In this document: piece after piece, positions 44,313 through 54,079 of the stretch
How positions within the stretch are numbered: position 1 is the stretch's first letter
How the letters are laid out: each line of letters begins with the position of its first letter
DNA from: Pseudomonas putida
Lineage (GTDB): Bacteria; Pseudomonadota; Gammaproteobacteria; Pseudomonadales; Pseudomonadaceae
Assembly (NCBI RefSeq): GCF_009883635.2
Contig: NZ_CP026115.2
Location: 5,828,001 to 5,892,000, forward strand
Length of the DNA: 64,000 nt
Direction of reading: 5' to 3'
Position numbers and translations under genes: made by a program
The notes under the pieces: model-generated
What the model saw: the letters and a program-made list of their open reading frames with translations, nothing else
Databases searched by the model: none
What the model was told of the DNA's origin: nothing

Positions 44313-45377
44313 CTAATACCCCGTCATCTCTAGATACCCCCGCCCTTGTGCGCTGCCACTTACCCGCACCGGTCCCTCCCAATATGGGAACCGCGTGCCC
44401 ATCCAGGCCTTGGCTTGCTCCGCCTCGACTTGCACATCCAGTTGCACGGCGGGCATTTGAACCCGCCAGCGGGTCGGCAAGCGCTTACCGTTGGCCTGGT
44501 CGGTCCAGGCCAGCGGCGTCAGTTCGACCTCTGCCCCCTGCAACGCACGCACCTGCCCGTCAGGTCCAACCCAGGTGCCGGCGCGGTAGGGCTGCCCCTG
44601 GTCTTCACGCACCTGAAACAGCATCAGCTTGGCGCCACTGTCCAGGTGCAGCGAAAACCAGTCCCAGCCACTTTGCCCGGCCGCCAACGGCTGGCTGCTC
44701 CACTCCCGGTCAAGCCAGGCCTGCCCGGTCACCGCAATTCGCTGCCCGTCTCGCTCGACCTCGCCGCTGACCTGGTAGAACGGCTGGCTGTAATAGTACG
44801 AAGCCTGGCCTTTGCCGGACTTCTCGCTGTAACCCCGGTCGCCGTGCAGCACCAGCGGCTTGTCGCTGGCCAGGGTCAGGTCATAGCTAAAACCCTGGCC
44901 GCTGGCACGCATCTGCAAACGGTGGATGCTGTCGTCGCCTTGCAGCGACCAGTCGTTGATCCACGCCCGGAACGGCCCGGTTTCGACCCCGGCCTGGCCA
45001 ATGCCGCCACGCGCCATCGTTTCACTGACCTGGTGGCCGCCTGGGTCGGTCAGGGCGGCGTGGCCCATCCACAGGTTGGGGCTGTTCCAGCCATGGGTTT
45101 CGGGGCCGGGGCGCAGGGCCGAGCGGAACAGCGTCCATTGCACGCCCCAGTCACGGCCTTGAACATCGTGCAGGTTGGCGGTGACGTACCACCATTCGAT
45201 GCGATAGCCGTCATGGGCACCGTGGTCGCGGGGGAACACCAGCGCGGCATTACGTGTGACCTGCTTGAACGCCGCCGCCTCGGCGCCGAGGCCGGCATAG
45301 CTCCTGGCCGGCGGCGCAGGCGCGTCACACCCGGCCAGCAGCAGGCAGGCCAGCAACAGCCAGGCTTCAACCTTCAT
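44313..45377 (-). CDS. AttH/CrtC-like lipocalin-domain lipoprotein
   Basis: This 354-residue predicted lipoprotein has a signal peptide with lipobox LLAG-Cys17. The body matches the AttH / carotenoid 1,2-hydratase (CrtC) lipocalin-like family: YRIEWWYVTANLHD, QWTLFRSALRP, NLWMGHAALTD and WLDREWSSQPL are typical. In Vibrio AttEFGH the corresponding protein is encoded with an ABC ATPase and an FtsX-like permease, exactly as here. The ATG overlaps the permease end by 11 bp. Function of the family is unclear: lipid or lipoprotein handling in the envelope is a guess. Confidence 0.88.
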   Translation of the reverse strand: MKVEAWLLLACLLLAGCDAPAPPARSYAGLGAEAAAFKQVTRNAALVFPRDHGAHDGYRIEWWYVTANLHDVQGRDWGVQWTLFRSALRPGPETHGWNSPNLWMGHAALTDPGGHQVSETMARGGIGQAGVETGPFRAWINDWSLQGDDSIHRLQMRASGQGFSYDLTLASDKPLVLHGDRGYSEKSGKGQASYYYSQPFYQVSGEVERDGQRIAVTGQAWLDREWSSQPLAAGQSGWDWFSLHLDSGAKLMLFQVREDQGQPYRAGTWVGPDGQVRALQGAEVELTPLAWTDQANGKRLPTRWRVQMPAVQLDVQVEAEQAKAWMGTRFPYWEGPVRVSGSAQGRGYLEMTGY

Positions 45378-47817
45378 CGGCGAACCGCCGCAACAGCTCG
45401 CCCGGCTGGCGCCGCGCCAATTGCCACAGCGGCCAGGCGCTGGCCAGGAGGCTGGTCAACAGGCCAAGCACGGCCAGTTGCGCGAGCTGGCTGGCAAACA
45501 CATGCCAGGGTAACCGCCAACCGAATGCCTGCACGTTCACCACCGCCACCAGGCACCAGGCCAGCAGCAGCCCGAGGGGGATCGCCAGCAGCACGGTGAA
45601 ACCGCTGAGCATCAGCGTCTGGCCCAGGCTCAGCCAGGCCAGCCAGCGGCGTGGCACACCCAGCGCCCACAACGGTGCGAGCTGCCCAAGGCGCTGCTGG
45701 CCCAGGGTCAGCTGACTGATGAACAGCGCCACGCCAGCGACGCCGAGAGTGAGGCTGTTCAGGGCTGCGGTAACGGCGAAGGTACGGCTGAATATCTGCG
45801 TAGACCAGGCTTTCAGGCTGGCCTGCTCGACCACTTGCGATTCGTCCAGGCCGAAGTGCTGCTGCAAGGTGCCCTTGACCGACGCTATCTCCCCGGGCCG
45901 GATCAGCAGGCTAAGGCCGCTCAGGCTGGCTGTCGCCGCATGCTGGCGCAGCCAGTCGGCATTGACCAGTACATGCCCTTTCGGGTTGCCATAGTCGGCG
46001 TGAATGCCCACCACCCGCATGCCCTGTGGCGGGTCGCCCGGCAGCTGCACTTCATCTCCGATCCCAACGCCAAGGCGCCGCGCCAATTGTTCGCTGAGCA
46101 GGGCGCCCTGCCCTTTGGCCACCTGTTCCCAGGCGTCCGCAGCCTGCTCCAGCAGCGGCCAGTGGCTGCGGTAAAACGGATGATCGTTCACCCCTTGCAC
46201 CTGCACCGGCCACTGTTGCAGGCGCCACTCCACTCGCCAGCTTGGCAACACCGCGTTGACGTCAGGATCATGCTGCAGCTGCTGATAGATCTGCAGCGCC
46301 TGAGTGCTGTCGCGTGGCGTGACATACAGGTCCGCGGCCAGGCGCTGGTCGAGCCAGCCAACGAACGTGCGGCGAAAGCCTTCGGTCATGCCGCCCACAC
46401 CAACACTGGCGGCCAATGCCAGTAGCAATGCCATCAGCGCCAGGCTTAGCGCCGGTAACTGCTGGCGGCTGTCGGCGACGAACCACTGCGCCAGCGGCCG
46501 CCGGGCATGCCGCGCCAGGCCAGCGAGCAACAGAGCCAGCGCGCCCGGCAACAACAAGGCGGCCGCCAGCAACAGTGCGGCAAGCAAGGTGAAGGCACTG
46601 GGCAGGCTGTTGCCGAAAGCGCCGCAGCCCAGGGCAATCAGCGCCAACCCTGCCGCGGCCAGTGCCTGGCGCTTCAGCCAGGGCACCTGGGCCAGGCGCC
46701 ACGCCTGAGGTTGAGCCAGTGCCAGCAAAGGCAACCGCGCTGCGCGCAACACGCTGTCGATGCCGGCCAGCAAGGCGCCGAACAGGCTCACGGCAATGCC
46801 CAGCAGCCACCAGTACAGCGGCAGGTGCAGGTGCCCGGAGACCTGGGCGCCATACAGGCCGCGCAGGCTGGAAGCAAAATCGGGCAGCAACAGCGCTGCC
46901 AGCAGGTAGCCCGCGGCCACACCTGCCAGGCCGCCCACCACGGCGAACACCCCAAGCTCCAGGGCCAAAGCTGTCAGCAACAGCTTCAGGCTGACACCAC
47001 ACGCACGCAACGTGCGCATCAGGCCTCGTCGTTGCTCCAGCGCCAGGCCGATCGCCGCATGGGCGATGAACAGCCCGACCACGAAGGCCAGCAGGCCGAG
47101 GGCCGTCAGGTTGAGGTGAAAGCTCGCGGTCAGGCGTTGCAAGTCGGTGTCATCGTCCGCTGGCTGTACCTGCAAACGTTCGGCGAAGGCCGGCGGCAGA
47201 GGCTGGGCGGTGTCGCTGATCAGGCGTGACAGCTGCTCTGGCGCATCCAGCAAGGCCTGGGCCACGCCGATATCGACCAGCATCACACCGGGGGCCAGCT
47301 GTTCATCGAGAATCAGTGGTGGCAACGCCTGTCCATCGACCGTACGTAGTTTGCCTGCCAATTGGCGCAAGGTATCCGGCCCGACCCAGGCTTGCCCGGG
47401 TGTGCCGATGAAGGCCTGCAGATCGAAGCTCGCCGGGTCGGCACCGGCGACGGCCATGCCGGGCAGCAGGCTCAGCGGCTCGATGCCGATCAGCCTGACG
47501 GCAACCGCTGGCTCGCCGGCCAGACGCAAACGCCCCTCCAGCACGGGTGTCACCTGCCAGCCTTGCCTGCGCAGTTGCACGTAAAGCACTTGGTCAAAAC
47601 GTTGCCCATCGCGGGCGACGATCTGCCGGTGCGCCGCCCCGCTCAGCACGGCGCTGGCCTGGGCATAGTCGCTGCGCGCCTGGGCGTTGAGGGCCTGCAC
47701 ACCGGTCCACAAGGCCGTGGCCAGCCACAGGCCGGTGAAGATGCTGAGGCACTGCAAGCGATGGCGCCACCAATGGCTGCCCAGCGCCTGCAGGGCGATC
47801 AGCAGGTGGCGCATCAT
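45367..47817 (-). CDS. FtsX-like ABC permease (AttFG-type fusion)
   Basis: This 816-residue inner-membrane protein has two FtsX/MacB-type modules: an N-terminal helix followed by a large periplasmic part, then helix clusters near 250-410 and 460-530, a second periplasmic part, and a final three-helix cluster near 690-810. The duplicated layout suits a single-chain permease working as both halves of a LolCE/AttFG-type transporter. The start codon overlaps the ATPase stop (ATGA, 47814-47817). It probably moves or extracts a hydrophobic molecule at the membrane together with the ATPase and the lipoprotein. Confidence 0.9.
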   Translation of the reverse strand: MMRHLLIALQALGSHWWRHRLQCLSIFTGLWLATALWTGVQALNAQARSDYAQASAVLSGAAHRQIVARDGQRFDQVLYVQLRRQGWQVTPVLEGRLRLAGEPAVAVRLIGIEPLSLLPGMAVAGADPASFDLQAFIGTPGQAWVGPDTLRQLAGKLRTVDGQALPPLILDEQLAPGVMLVDIGVAQALLDAPEQLSRLISDTAQPLPPAFAERLQVQPADDDTDLQRLTASFHLNLTALGLLAFVVGLFIAHAAIGLALEQRRGLMRTLRACGVSLKLLLTALALELGVFAVVGGLAGVAAGYLLAALLLPDFASSLRGLYGAQVSGHLHLPLYWWLLGIAVSLFGALLAGIDSVLRAARLPLLALAQPQAWRLAQVPWLKRQALAAAGLALIALGCGAFGNSLPSAFTLLAALLLAAALLLPGALALLLAGLARHARRPLAQWFVADSRQQLPALSLALMALLLALAASVGVGGMTEGFRRTFVGWLDQRLAADLYVTPRDSTQALQIYQQLQHDPDVNAVLPSWRVEWRLQQWPVQVQGVNDHPFYRSHWPLLEQAADAWEQVAKGQGALLSEQLARRLGVGIGDEVQLPGDPPQGMRVVGIHADYGNPKGHVLVNADWLRQHAATASLSGLSLLIRPGEIASVKGTLQQHFGLDESQVVEQASLKAWSTQIFSRTFAVTAALNSLTLGVAGVALFISQLTLGQQRLGQLAPLWALGVPRRWLAWLSLGQTLMLSGFTVLLAIPLGLLLAWCLVAVVNVQAFGWRLPWHVFASQLAQLAVLGLLTSLLASAWPLWQLARRQPGELLRRFADEG

Positions 47818-48470
47818 CCTTGCACCCGGCCCTGGTGCAGCACGCAGCGGTGCTGCAGGCAGGCGGCCAGGCGCGGGCTGTGGGTCACCATCAGCACGCT
47901 GCTGCCGGCTTCGCCGACCAGTTGCAGGAGCAAGGCCAACACCTCTTCGCTGCTGGCTTCGTCGAGGCTGCCGGTGGGTTCGTCGGCGAGCAACAGCACC
48001 GGCCGGCTGGCCAGTGCCCTGCCGATGGCGACCCGTTGCTGTTGGCCGCCCGACAACTGCTCTGGATAGCGGTCCAGCAAAGCTGACAAACCAAGGCGAT
48101 CGGCCAGGTAGGCCAGCCATTGCGGGTCGTGGCGATTGGCCAGGCGCGCTTGGAAGGCCAGGTTGGCGGCCACGTCGAGGCTGCTGATCAGGTTGTATTG
48201 CTGGAACACCAGGCCGATGCCCTCCCGACGCCAGCGGGCCAGGGCGGATTCGCCATGGCCGTGCAGGGGGTCGCCGTCGATGAGGATGCGCCCGCTGTCG
48301 GCACGGTCGAGGCCGGCGACCAGGTGCAGCAAGGTGCTTTTACCGCTGCCGGATTCGCCCATCAAGGCCAGGCTGCTGCCGCGGGATAGGGACAGGTCGA
48401 CACCGCGCAGGACCTGGAGTGGGCCTTGGGCGGTGGGGAAGGATTTGTGCAGGTGCTCGATGACCAGCAT
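47814..48470 (-). CDS. LolD/AttE-like ABC ATPase
   Basis: The 218-residue ATPase has Walker A MGESGSGKSTL, signature LSGGQQQRVAIGRAL, Walker B VLLLADEPTGSLDE and the His switch in VTHSPR. The LolD/MacB-type subfamily couples to FtsX-like permeases. I take the ATG at 48470 (MLVIEHLHKSF), the usual family start; a TTG 21 bp upstream is less likely. It is the first gene of the ATPase-permease-lipoprotein operon. Confidence 0.92.
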   Translation of the reverse strand: MLVIEHLHKSFPTAQGPLQVLRGVDLSLSRGSSLALMGESGSGKSTLLHLVAGLDRADSGRILIDGDPLHGHGESALARWRREGIGLVFQQYNLISSLDVAANLAFQARLANRHDPQWLAYLADRLGLSALLDRYPEQLSGGQQQRVAIGRALASRPVLLLADEPTGSLDEASSEEVLALLLQLVGEAGSSVLMVTHSPRLAACLQHRCVLHQGRVQG

Positions 48471-48554
48471 TGGAGGATGCCTTTTGGGCAATTGTCAGAC
48501 TTTAGGTCTAGCTGCTTGAAGCGCTTGCTGGCAAATGAATGTGCCACATTCAAG

Positions 48555-48648
48555 GGCCTTTTCGCGGGACAAGCCCGCTCCCACAAGCACCACCAGCACC
48601 TTGGACTGAGGTGATCCTGTAGGAGCGGGCTTGCCCCGCGAAAGGGCC
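48555..48648. repeat. REP pair (P. putida type)
   Basis: GGCCTTTTCGCGGGACAAGC... (48555-48585) is repeated inverted at 48618-48648. It lies between the IclR gene end and the ABC operon start and likely terminates the upstream transcript. Confidence 0.85.
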
Positions 48649-48660
48649 GGACCAGAAGAA

Positions 48661-49434
48661 CTAGTTCACCAACGCATGCTGCACTTCGCCAACAGTCGCC
48701 GCCAAACTATTCAGGTGCAAACTCAACACCCGCTCCACCGGCGCCTGATCCAGCGGCCAGTGCAAGGCAATGCTCCCGGCCAGCTGCCCCTGCACCCGCA
48801 CCGGCAAGGCGATCGCCCGGATCAGGAACGGCAAGCGCACCGGATACTCCCAATAGCCCTCGGTACGTTGCCCAAAGCCCTTGTGCGCATCCCCTTCCAG
48901 GTCACGCAACAGCTCATCACCACCCACCCGCTCATGCCCAGCCAGGCGCCGCACCTCGTCCACCGCCAGCTCCTTCAGGCACGCCCGGCCCATCGCCGAA
49001 TGGAACAGGCTGGCATGCTGCCCGACGATCTGGCAGTTGTTCGGATAACGCTTGCGCAACACCTGCGGAATCGCGCTTTCCATCACCTCCAGCCGCTCAC
49101 CGTCGAAGCACGACAGGTCGACCACCAGCCCGGTGCGCTCGCTCAGTTCCAGCAACAGCGGCGCGGCGCTTTCCACCAGCTGGCGCTTGAAACGCTGCTG
49201 GCGGTCGCCGAACAGGCGGCGGGCGCACAGTCGGTAACGCCGGTCGCTCAAGCCGCGGTAGACCCAGCCCTGTTCCTGCAAGGTGGCCAGCATGCGCGAG
49301 GCCGTGGCCTTGGGCAGGCCAGTGAGGTAATGCAACTCTTCAAGGCCCAGGGCCTGATGCTCGCCAAGCAGTTCGACGATGGCCAGCGCGCGCTCCACCG
49401 AGCGCACGCCACCGCTGTCTGTCGCTGTGCCCAT
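48661..49434 (-). CDS. IclR-family transcriptional regulator
   Basis: The 257-residue regulator has an N-terminal winged HTH (VRSVERALAIVELLGEH, GLPKATASRMLATLQEQGW) and a C-terminal GAF-like effector domain (SAMGRACLKEL). It follows the amidase gene by 69 bp in the same direction, so it is probably part of, and regulates, the amidase/transporter/hydrolase operon. Effector unknown. Confidence 0.92.
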   Translation of the reverse strand: MGTATDSGGVRSVERALAIVELLGEHQALGLEELHYLTGLPKATASRMLATLQEQGWVYRGLSDRRYRLCARRLFGDRQQRFKRQLVESAAPLLLELSERTGLVVDLSCFDGERLEVMESAIPQVLRKRYPNNCQIVGQHASLFHSAMGRACLKELAVDEVRRLAGHERVGGDELLRDLEGDAHKGFGQRTEGYWEYPVRLPFLIRAIALPVRVQGQLAGSIALHWPLDQAPVERVLSLHLNSLAATVGEVQHALVN

Positions 49435-49503
49435 GTCTCCGACCTCCCTGTCTGTGCGTGGATGGTCATCATGCCCAGCAAGATACGGGCCGGGCCAGCC
49501 CTT

Positions 49504-50961
49504 TCAGCGTGCCAACAGGCTCGGCGGCGGGCGCCGTTCCACCCAACGGGTCAGCTGTTCATGGGCGTAGGCCAGCTGCAGCACGGCATGGTCGGCCTGA
49601 GCCGGGCCTATGATCTGCAGGCCCGTCGGCAACCCGGCGGCATTGAAGCCGACCGGCACGCTCATGCTCGGCAGGCCGGCCAGGGTCGGCCCGATCACCA
49701 CCTCCATCCAGCGGTGGTAGGTGTCCATGGTCCGTCCCCCGACCTGCTTCGGCCACGCCTCGGCTGCGTCGAAAGGGAACACCTGGGCCGAGGGCAACAG
49801 CAGGAAATCGTAACGTTCGAACAGTTTTTGCAGTGCCTGGTACCACGCGCTGCGGTCCACTGACGCCTGATAGACAGCGGCGGCGCTGAGCTGCAAGCCG
49901 CCCTCCACTTCCCATTGTGCCTCGGGCTTGAGCAGCGCCCGCTTGTCTGGGTCGGCATAAGCCGCCGCCAGGTTGCCGTGCACCAGGAAGTGGCGGTGAG
50001 TCAACCAGCATTGCCACAACCGCGCCTGATCGAACGCGGGCTGGCAGGCTTCGACTTCACAGCCAAGCTCGGCGAAATCGGCCAAGGCCGCTTCGCACAG
50101 GCCCAGCACGCCGTCTTCCATCGGCAGGTAGCCGTCGTAGTCACCCAGCCAGCCGATCCGCGCGCCCTTGAAGTCACGTCGCAGCCCGGCCGCGTAATCC
50201 CGCCCGCCGTCATTGAGCGACAACGGCACCCGCGGATCATGCCCGGCCTGCACCGTCAGCAAGCGGGCGACATCGGTGACACTGCGCCCCATCGGCCCCT
50301 CGGTGGCCAGCTGCTGCACGAACAGCTCAGGTGTCGGCCCATAGGGCACCCGCCCCAGTGATGGGCGCAGGCCGAACACATTGTTGAACGCCGCCGGGTT
50401 GCGCAACGAGCCCATCATGTCGCTGCCATCGGCCACCGGCAGCAGCCGCATGGCCAGCGCCGCCGCCGCGCCACCGCTGCTGCCACCGGCCACGCGGGTG
50501 GGGTCGTAGGCATTGGTGGTGGTGCCGAACAGCGTGTTGTAGCTCTGCGAGCCCAGGCCAAACTCCGGCACGTTGCTCTTGCCGACGATGATCGCCCCGC
50601 TCGCCCGCACCCGCGCCACGCTGATGGCGTCGTGTGCCGGCACCTGCTCGGCGAACAGCGGCGAGCCCAGGGTGGTGCGCAGCCCGGCGGTGGCGGCCAG
50701 GTCCTTGATCGCCTGGGGCATGCCGTGCATCCAGCCACGGGACTGGCCTCGCGCCAGTTCGGCGTCGCACGCATCGGCCTCGGCTAACAGATCTTCACCG
50801 GCGCGCAGCGACACCAGCGCATTGACCTGTGGGTTGTAGCGCTCGATATGGCCCAGGTAAGCCTGCATCACCTCGCGGCACGCCACCTGGCGGGCATGAA
50901 TGGCCCGGGACAGGGCTTCGGCGTCGAGGGCGACGATCGGGTCGATAGCTAACGCGTTCAC
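49504..50961 (-). CDS. Amidase (amidase signature family)
   Basis: The 485-residue amidase hydrolyses a C-N amide bond. The Ser-cisSer-Lys triad is seen as PQAIKDLAATAG (Lys), SDMMGSLRNPA (cis-Ser) and AGGSSGGAAAALA (Ser nucleophile block). It starts with GTG at 50961, with GGAG upstream and a 4-bp overlap (GTGA) with the transporter stop, so it is coupled to it. Together with the M20 hydrolase it suggests use of an acylated or amidated amino-compound; the substrate is not known. Confidence 0.92.
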   Translation of the reverse strand: MNALAIDPIVALDAEALSRAIHARQVACREVMQAYLGHIERYNPQVNALVSLRAGEDLLAEADACDAELARGQSRGWMHGMPQAIKDLAATAGLRTTLGSPLFAEQVPAHDAISVARVRASGAIIVGKSNVPEFGLGSQSYNTLFGTTTNAYDPTRVAGGSSGGAAAALAMRLLPVADGSDMMGSLRNPAAFNNVFGLRPSLGRVPYGPTPELFVQQLATEGPMGRSVTDVARLLTVQAGHDPRVPLSLNDGGRDYAAGLRRDFKGARIGWLGDYDGYLPMEDGVLGLCEAALADFAELGCEVEACQPAFDQARLWQCWLTHRHFLVHGNLAAAYADPDKRALLKPEAQWEVEGGLQLSAAAVYQASVDRSAWYQALQKLFERYDFLLLPSAQVFPFDAAEAWPKQVGGRTMDTYHRWMEVVIGPTLAGLPSMSVPVGFNAAGLPTGLQIIGPAQADHAVLQLAYAHEQLTRWVERRPPPSLLAR

Positions 50962-52268
50962 GGTTTCACTCCAAGGTTGTAGGCGACGGCCTTACCGGCG
51001 CGCGGTGCTTCTTTCAGGCAGTAGGTGCCGAGCAGGGTCAGCAGGCAGGCGAACAGCACATAGAACGACGGCGCCACCGGGGTGCCGAGCACGTTGCTCA
51101 GCCAGGTGACGATCAGCGGCGCAAAGCCGCCGAATACCATCACCGCCACGTTATAGGCCACCGACACCCCAGTGGAACGCACCTCGACTGGGAACTGCTC
51201 GGCCAGGACGGTCGGCGCCGGGCCGAAGAAACCGCCAATGGCGCTGCACAGCAGCAGCTGCATCACCAGCAGGCGTTCGATCGACGGCGCCGCAGCCACC
51301 CACACATACAGCGGGTAGACCATGACGAAGAACGCCAGGGTGAAGGCCATCAGCACCGGCCGCCGTCCGAGACGGTCCGACAGCGCGCCGGCCAGAGGAA
51401 TGACCACGGTCATCAGGCCCACGGCGAGCATCTGCACCAGCAGCACCTCGTCCAGCGGCAGACCAAGGTTCTTGTGGGCGAAGGTCGGCATGTTCACCAG
51501 CACCACGTAGAACGACACCGTTGCCCCGCAGGCCAGGCCCATCGATACCAACAGGGCGCGGCGGTGCTCACGCAGCACCTGGCCCAGGCTCGGCGCCTGG
51601 CCCTTGGCCTGCTTGCGTGCTTCCAGAAACTCCTCGGGCTCTTCCATGTGCTTGCGAATCCACAGCCCCACCGGGCCGATCAGCAAGCCGAGCACGAACG
51701 GGATCCGCCAGCCCCAGCTGTCCAGCGCCTCGGGCGTGCACAGGTGGGTCACCAGCGCGACCATAGCAGCCCCGGAAAACACCGCCAGGCACTGCCCCAC
51801 CAACTGCCACGAGCCATACAGGCCCTTGCGGTTGGCCGGCGCGCTCTCCACCAGGAACGCCGTGGCGCTGGCATACTCGCCGCCGGTGGCAAAGCCCTGC
51901 AGCATGCGTGCGACCACGATCAGCAGCGGCGCGCCCATGCCGATGGCCAGGTAGTTGGGGGCGAAGGCGATCATGGCGATCGACACCGTCATCAGGCGGA
52001 TGATCAGCTGCATCGCCGCCTTGCGCCCCTTGCGGTCGGAATACACACCCAACAGCACCCCACCCACCGGGCGCATGAAAAAGCCCACGCCAAAGGTGGC
52101 CAGGGCCATCAGCAGCGAGGCGTATTCGTCGTCCGAAGGGAAGAACTGGCGGGCGATGATGCTCGCCAGAAAGCCGTACACGATAAAGTCGTACCACTCC
52201 AGCGCATTGCCGATGACCGCCGCCACCACTTGCCGGGTACGCGACGCGCCTGTATTGGAAATCTGCAT
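50958..52268 (-). CDS. MFS transporter, metabolite:H+ symporter (MHS) family
   Basis: This 436-residue, 12-helix importer has the hallmarks of the MHS family: NALEWYDFIVYGFLASIIA in helix 1, MRPVGGVLLGVYSDRKGRK in loop 2-3 and FATGGEYASATAFLVESAP in helix 4-5. I chose the ATG at 52268 because GGAG is 8 nt upstream; the GTG at 52277 overlaps that site. It lies between the M20 hydrolase and amidase genes and probably imports their substrate. Confidence 0.92.
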   Translation of the reverse strand: MQISNTGASRTRQVVAAVIGNALEWYDFIVYGFLASIIARQFFPSDDEYASLLMALATFGVGFFMRPVGGVLLGVYSDRKGRKAAMQLIIRLMTVSIAMIAFAPNYLAIGMGAPLLIVVARMLQGFATGGEYASATAFLVESAPANRKGLYGSWQLVGQCLAVFSGAAMVALVTHLCTPEALDSWGWRIPFVLGLLIGPVGLWIRKHMEEPEEFLEARKQAKGQAPSLGQVLREHRRALLVSMGLACGATVSFYVVLVNMPTFAHKNLGLPLDEVLLVQMLAVGLMTVVIPLAGALSDRLGRRPVLMAFTLAFFVMVYPLYVWVAAAPSIERLLVMQLLLCSAIGGFFGPAPTVLAEQFPVEVRSTGVSVAYNVAVMVFGGFAPLIVTWLSNVLGTPVAPSFYVLFACLLTLLGTYCLKEAPRAGKAVAYNLGVKP

Positions 52269-52351
52269 GCGGAACACTCCATCTTCTGTTCAAGTGATCG
52301 CCCAGGCGCAGCTGCGCCCGGGTTCCAGCGGCAGTCGTCAATACAGGGGAA

Positions 52352-53527
52352 TCAGGCCGGCTTGAGCCAGCTCTCGGCCATGGCGCCCCAATAGGCGGCG
52401 CCAGTCAGCAGGATGTCGTCGTTGAAGTCGTAGGCCGGGTTGTGCACCATCGGCCGCTGCAACCCGTTGCCGATGAACAGGTAGGCGCCCGGGCAGCGCT
52501 GCAGCATCCAGGCGAAGTCCTCGCTGCCCATCAGCTTGCGGGTGTTGCCGTCGACCTTGTCGGCGCCCAGCAGCGCTTCGCCGACCTGCTGGGCAAAGGC
52601 GTTTTCCGCCGCATGGTTGACCAGCACCGGATACGCCGGCCGATGCTCGATGCTGGCCTTGCAGCCAAAGCTTTCGGCCTGGCTGACGATGATCGCCCGC
52701 ACCCGCTCCAGGGTCTGCGCCCGCACCTGGGCATCCAGTGCCCGCAGGCTCAGGCGCAGCAGCGCCTGCTGCGGAATCACGTTGGCCGCCTCACCCGCCT
52801 GCAGCGCGCCAACCGTGACCACCGCCGCCTCCTGGGCATCGATGTTGCGCGCCACCACGGTCTGCAGCGCCATCACCACGCTGGCCGCTGCCACCAACGG
52901 GTCGACTGTCAGGTGCGGCATCGAACCATGCCCGCCGACGCCCTCGATGGTCACGGTCAAAAGGTCCTGCGAAGCCATCATCGGCCCCTCACGGAAGCCC
53001 AAATGCCCTGTCGGCAACCCCGGCATGTTGTGCATACCGAACAGCGCATCACAAGGGAAGCGCTCCAGCAGCCCATCGGCGAGCATCGCCTCGGCCCCGC
53101 CCTGGCCTTCCTCGGCCGGCTGGAAGATCAGCGTCAGCGTGCCATCGAACTGCCGCGTCGCCGCCAGGTAACGCGCCGCACCCAGCAGCATGGTGGTGTG
53201 GCCGTCGTGGCCGCAGGCGTGCATGCAGCCCTGGTGGCGGCTGCTGTAGGCGGCGCCGGTGGCCTCGTGGATCGGCAACGCGTCCATGTCGGCGCGCAGG
53301 CCCAGCTTGCGCGGGCTGCTGCCATTGCGCAGTACCCCGACCACACCGGTCTTGCCGATACCGGTATGCACCTCATAGCCCCACTGCTGCAGCAGCGTGG
53401 CGACCAGGGCCGAGGTGCGGCTTTCTTCGAAACCGAGTTCAGGGTGAGCGTGGATATCGTGGCGGATGGCGTGCAGGTCGCTGGCCACGTCGTTGAGCCA
53501 GGCCAGGATGTGCTGGTGTTGCTGCAT
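52352..53527 (-). CDS. M20-family amidohydrolase (hippurate hydrolase-like)
   Basis: This 391-residue binuclear metal hydrolase of the M20/M40 amidohydrolase group removes an acyl group from an N-acyl amino acid or similar. Metal ligands are in CMHACGHDGHTTM, FQPAEEGQGGAEAM and near the C-terminus in PMVHNPAYDFND; FRADMD-like LGLRADMDALPI is also present. The ATG at 53527 has GAGGAG upstream. It is the first gene of the leftward operon hydrolase-MHS transporter-amidase-IclR. Confidence 0.92.
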   Translation of the reverse strand: MQQHQHILAWLNDVASDLHAIRHDIHAHPELGFEESRTSALVATLLQQWGYEVHTGIGKTGVVGVLRNGSSPRKLGLRADMDALPIHEATGAAYSSRHQGCMHACGHDGHTTMLLGAARYLAATRQFDGTLTLIFQPAEEGQGGAEAMLADGLLERFPCDALFGMHNMPGLPTGHLGFREGPMMASQDLLTVTIEGVGGHGSMPHLTVDPLVAAASVVMALQTVVARNIDAQEAAVVTVGALQAGEAANVIPQQALLRLSLRALDAQVRAQTLERVRAIIVSQAESFGCKASIEHRPAYPVLVNHAAENAFAQQVGEALLGADKVDGNTRKLMGSEDFAWMLQRCPGAYLFIGNGLQRPMVHNPAYDFNDDILLTGAAYWGAMAESWLKPA

Positions 53528-53669
53528 GGGGAATCTCCTCGCGCGGGTGGGTCCCGTTCTTGTTGTTCGCTTTGAGATCACGACGGGAAAGGCAGGTCGT
53601 GCTTGGCGACAGATAAGCGCGAGTGGCGAGGGAGTACAAACGAATGTGGTTCCGCGTAGTGGAACCACC

Positions 53670-54020
53670 TTAGAAAAAGTGATTGTAGAGCGCGTACCCA
53701 CATGCCAGCACCCAGAGATTCAGAATGATCATGGAGAGGCTGCACCCTTCATAGATATGACTCCAGGGCACCACATGGACCAGCTTCTCTGGCGGTACGC
53801 TTTTCAGGTAACGGTGGCGGATGATGAAGTAGAGGATGCTGATGACCGGGTAGATGTAGACGGCTATCAATACGGCATTGAGGCCGGCAAAAAGCGCCAG
53901 GAACGCTGGTGTTAAGAGGTAGGCGCACTTTACCCAGAAATCCATCTCTACGAGATGCTCGTGCACTTCACCACCGGGGTGCGGTGGCTTTTTCTTGCGT
54001 TTGGTCGTCCTTGCGGGCAT
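53670..54020 (-). CDS. Small membrane protein of unknown function
   Basis: The 116-residue protein has a basic N-terminus (TTKRKKKP) and about three predicted membrane segments (FWVKCAYLLTPAFLALFAG, LIAVYIYPVISILYFII and the C-terminal WVLACGYALYNHF). The ATG at 54020 is preferred because GGAG lies 7 nt upstream; a longer frame exists. It lies between the metabolic operon and the broken rhs fragment. A link to the T6SS island (for example an immunity protein) is possible but not supported by more than position. Confidence 0.65.
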   Translation of the reverse strand: MPARTTKRKKKPPHPGGEVHEHLVEMDFWVKCAYLLTPAFLALFAGLNAVLIAVYIYPVISILYFIIRHRYLKSVPPEKLVHVVPWSHIYEGCSLSMIILNLWVLACGYALYNHFF

Positions 54021-54079
54021 TTGAAACTCCGTTTGAATTGAGGCCATTTGCGCTTTGATCATGCTGCCTCCATGGCAAA

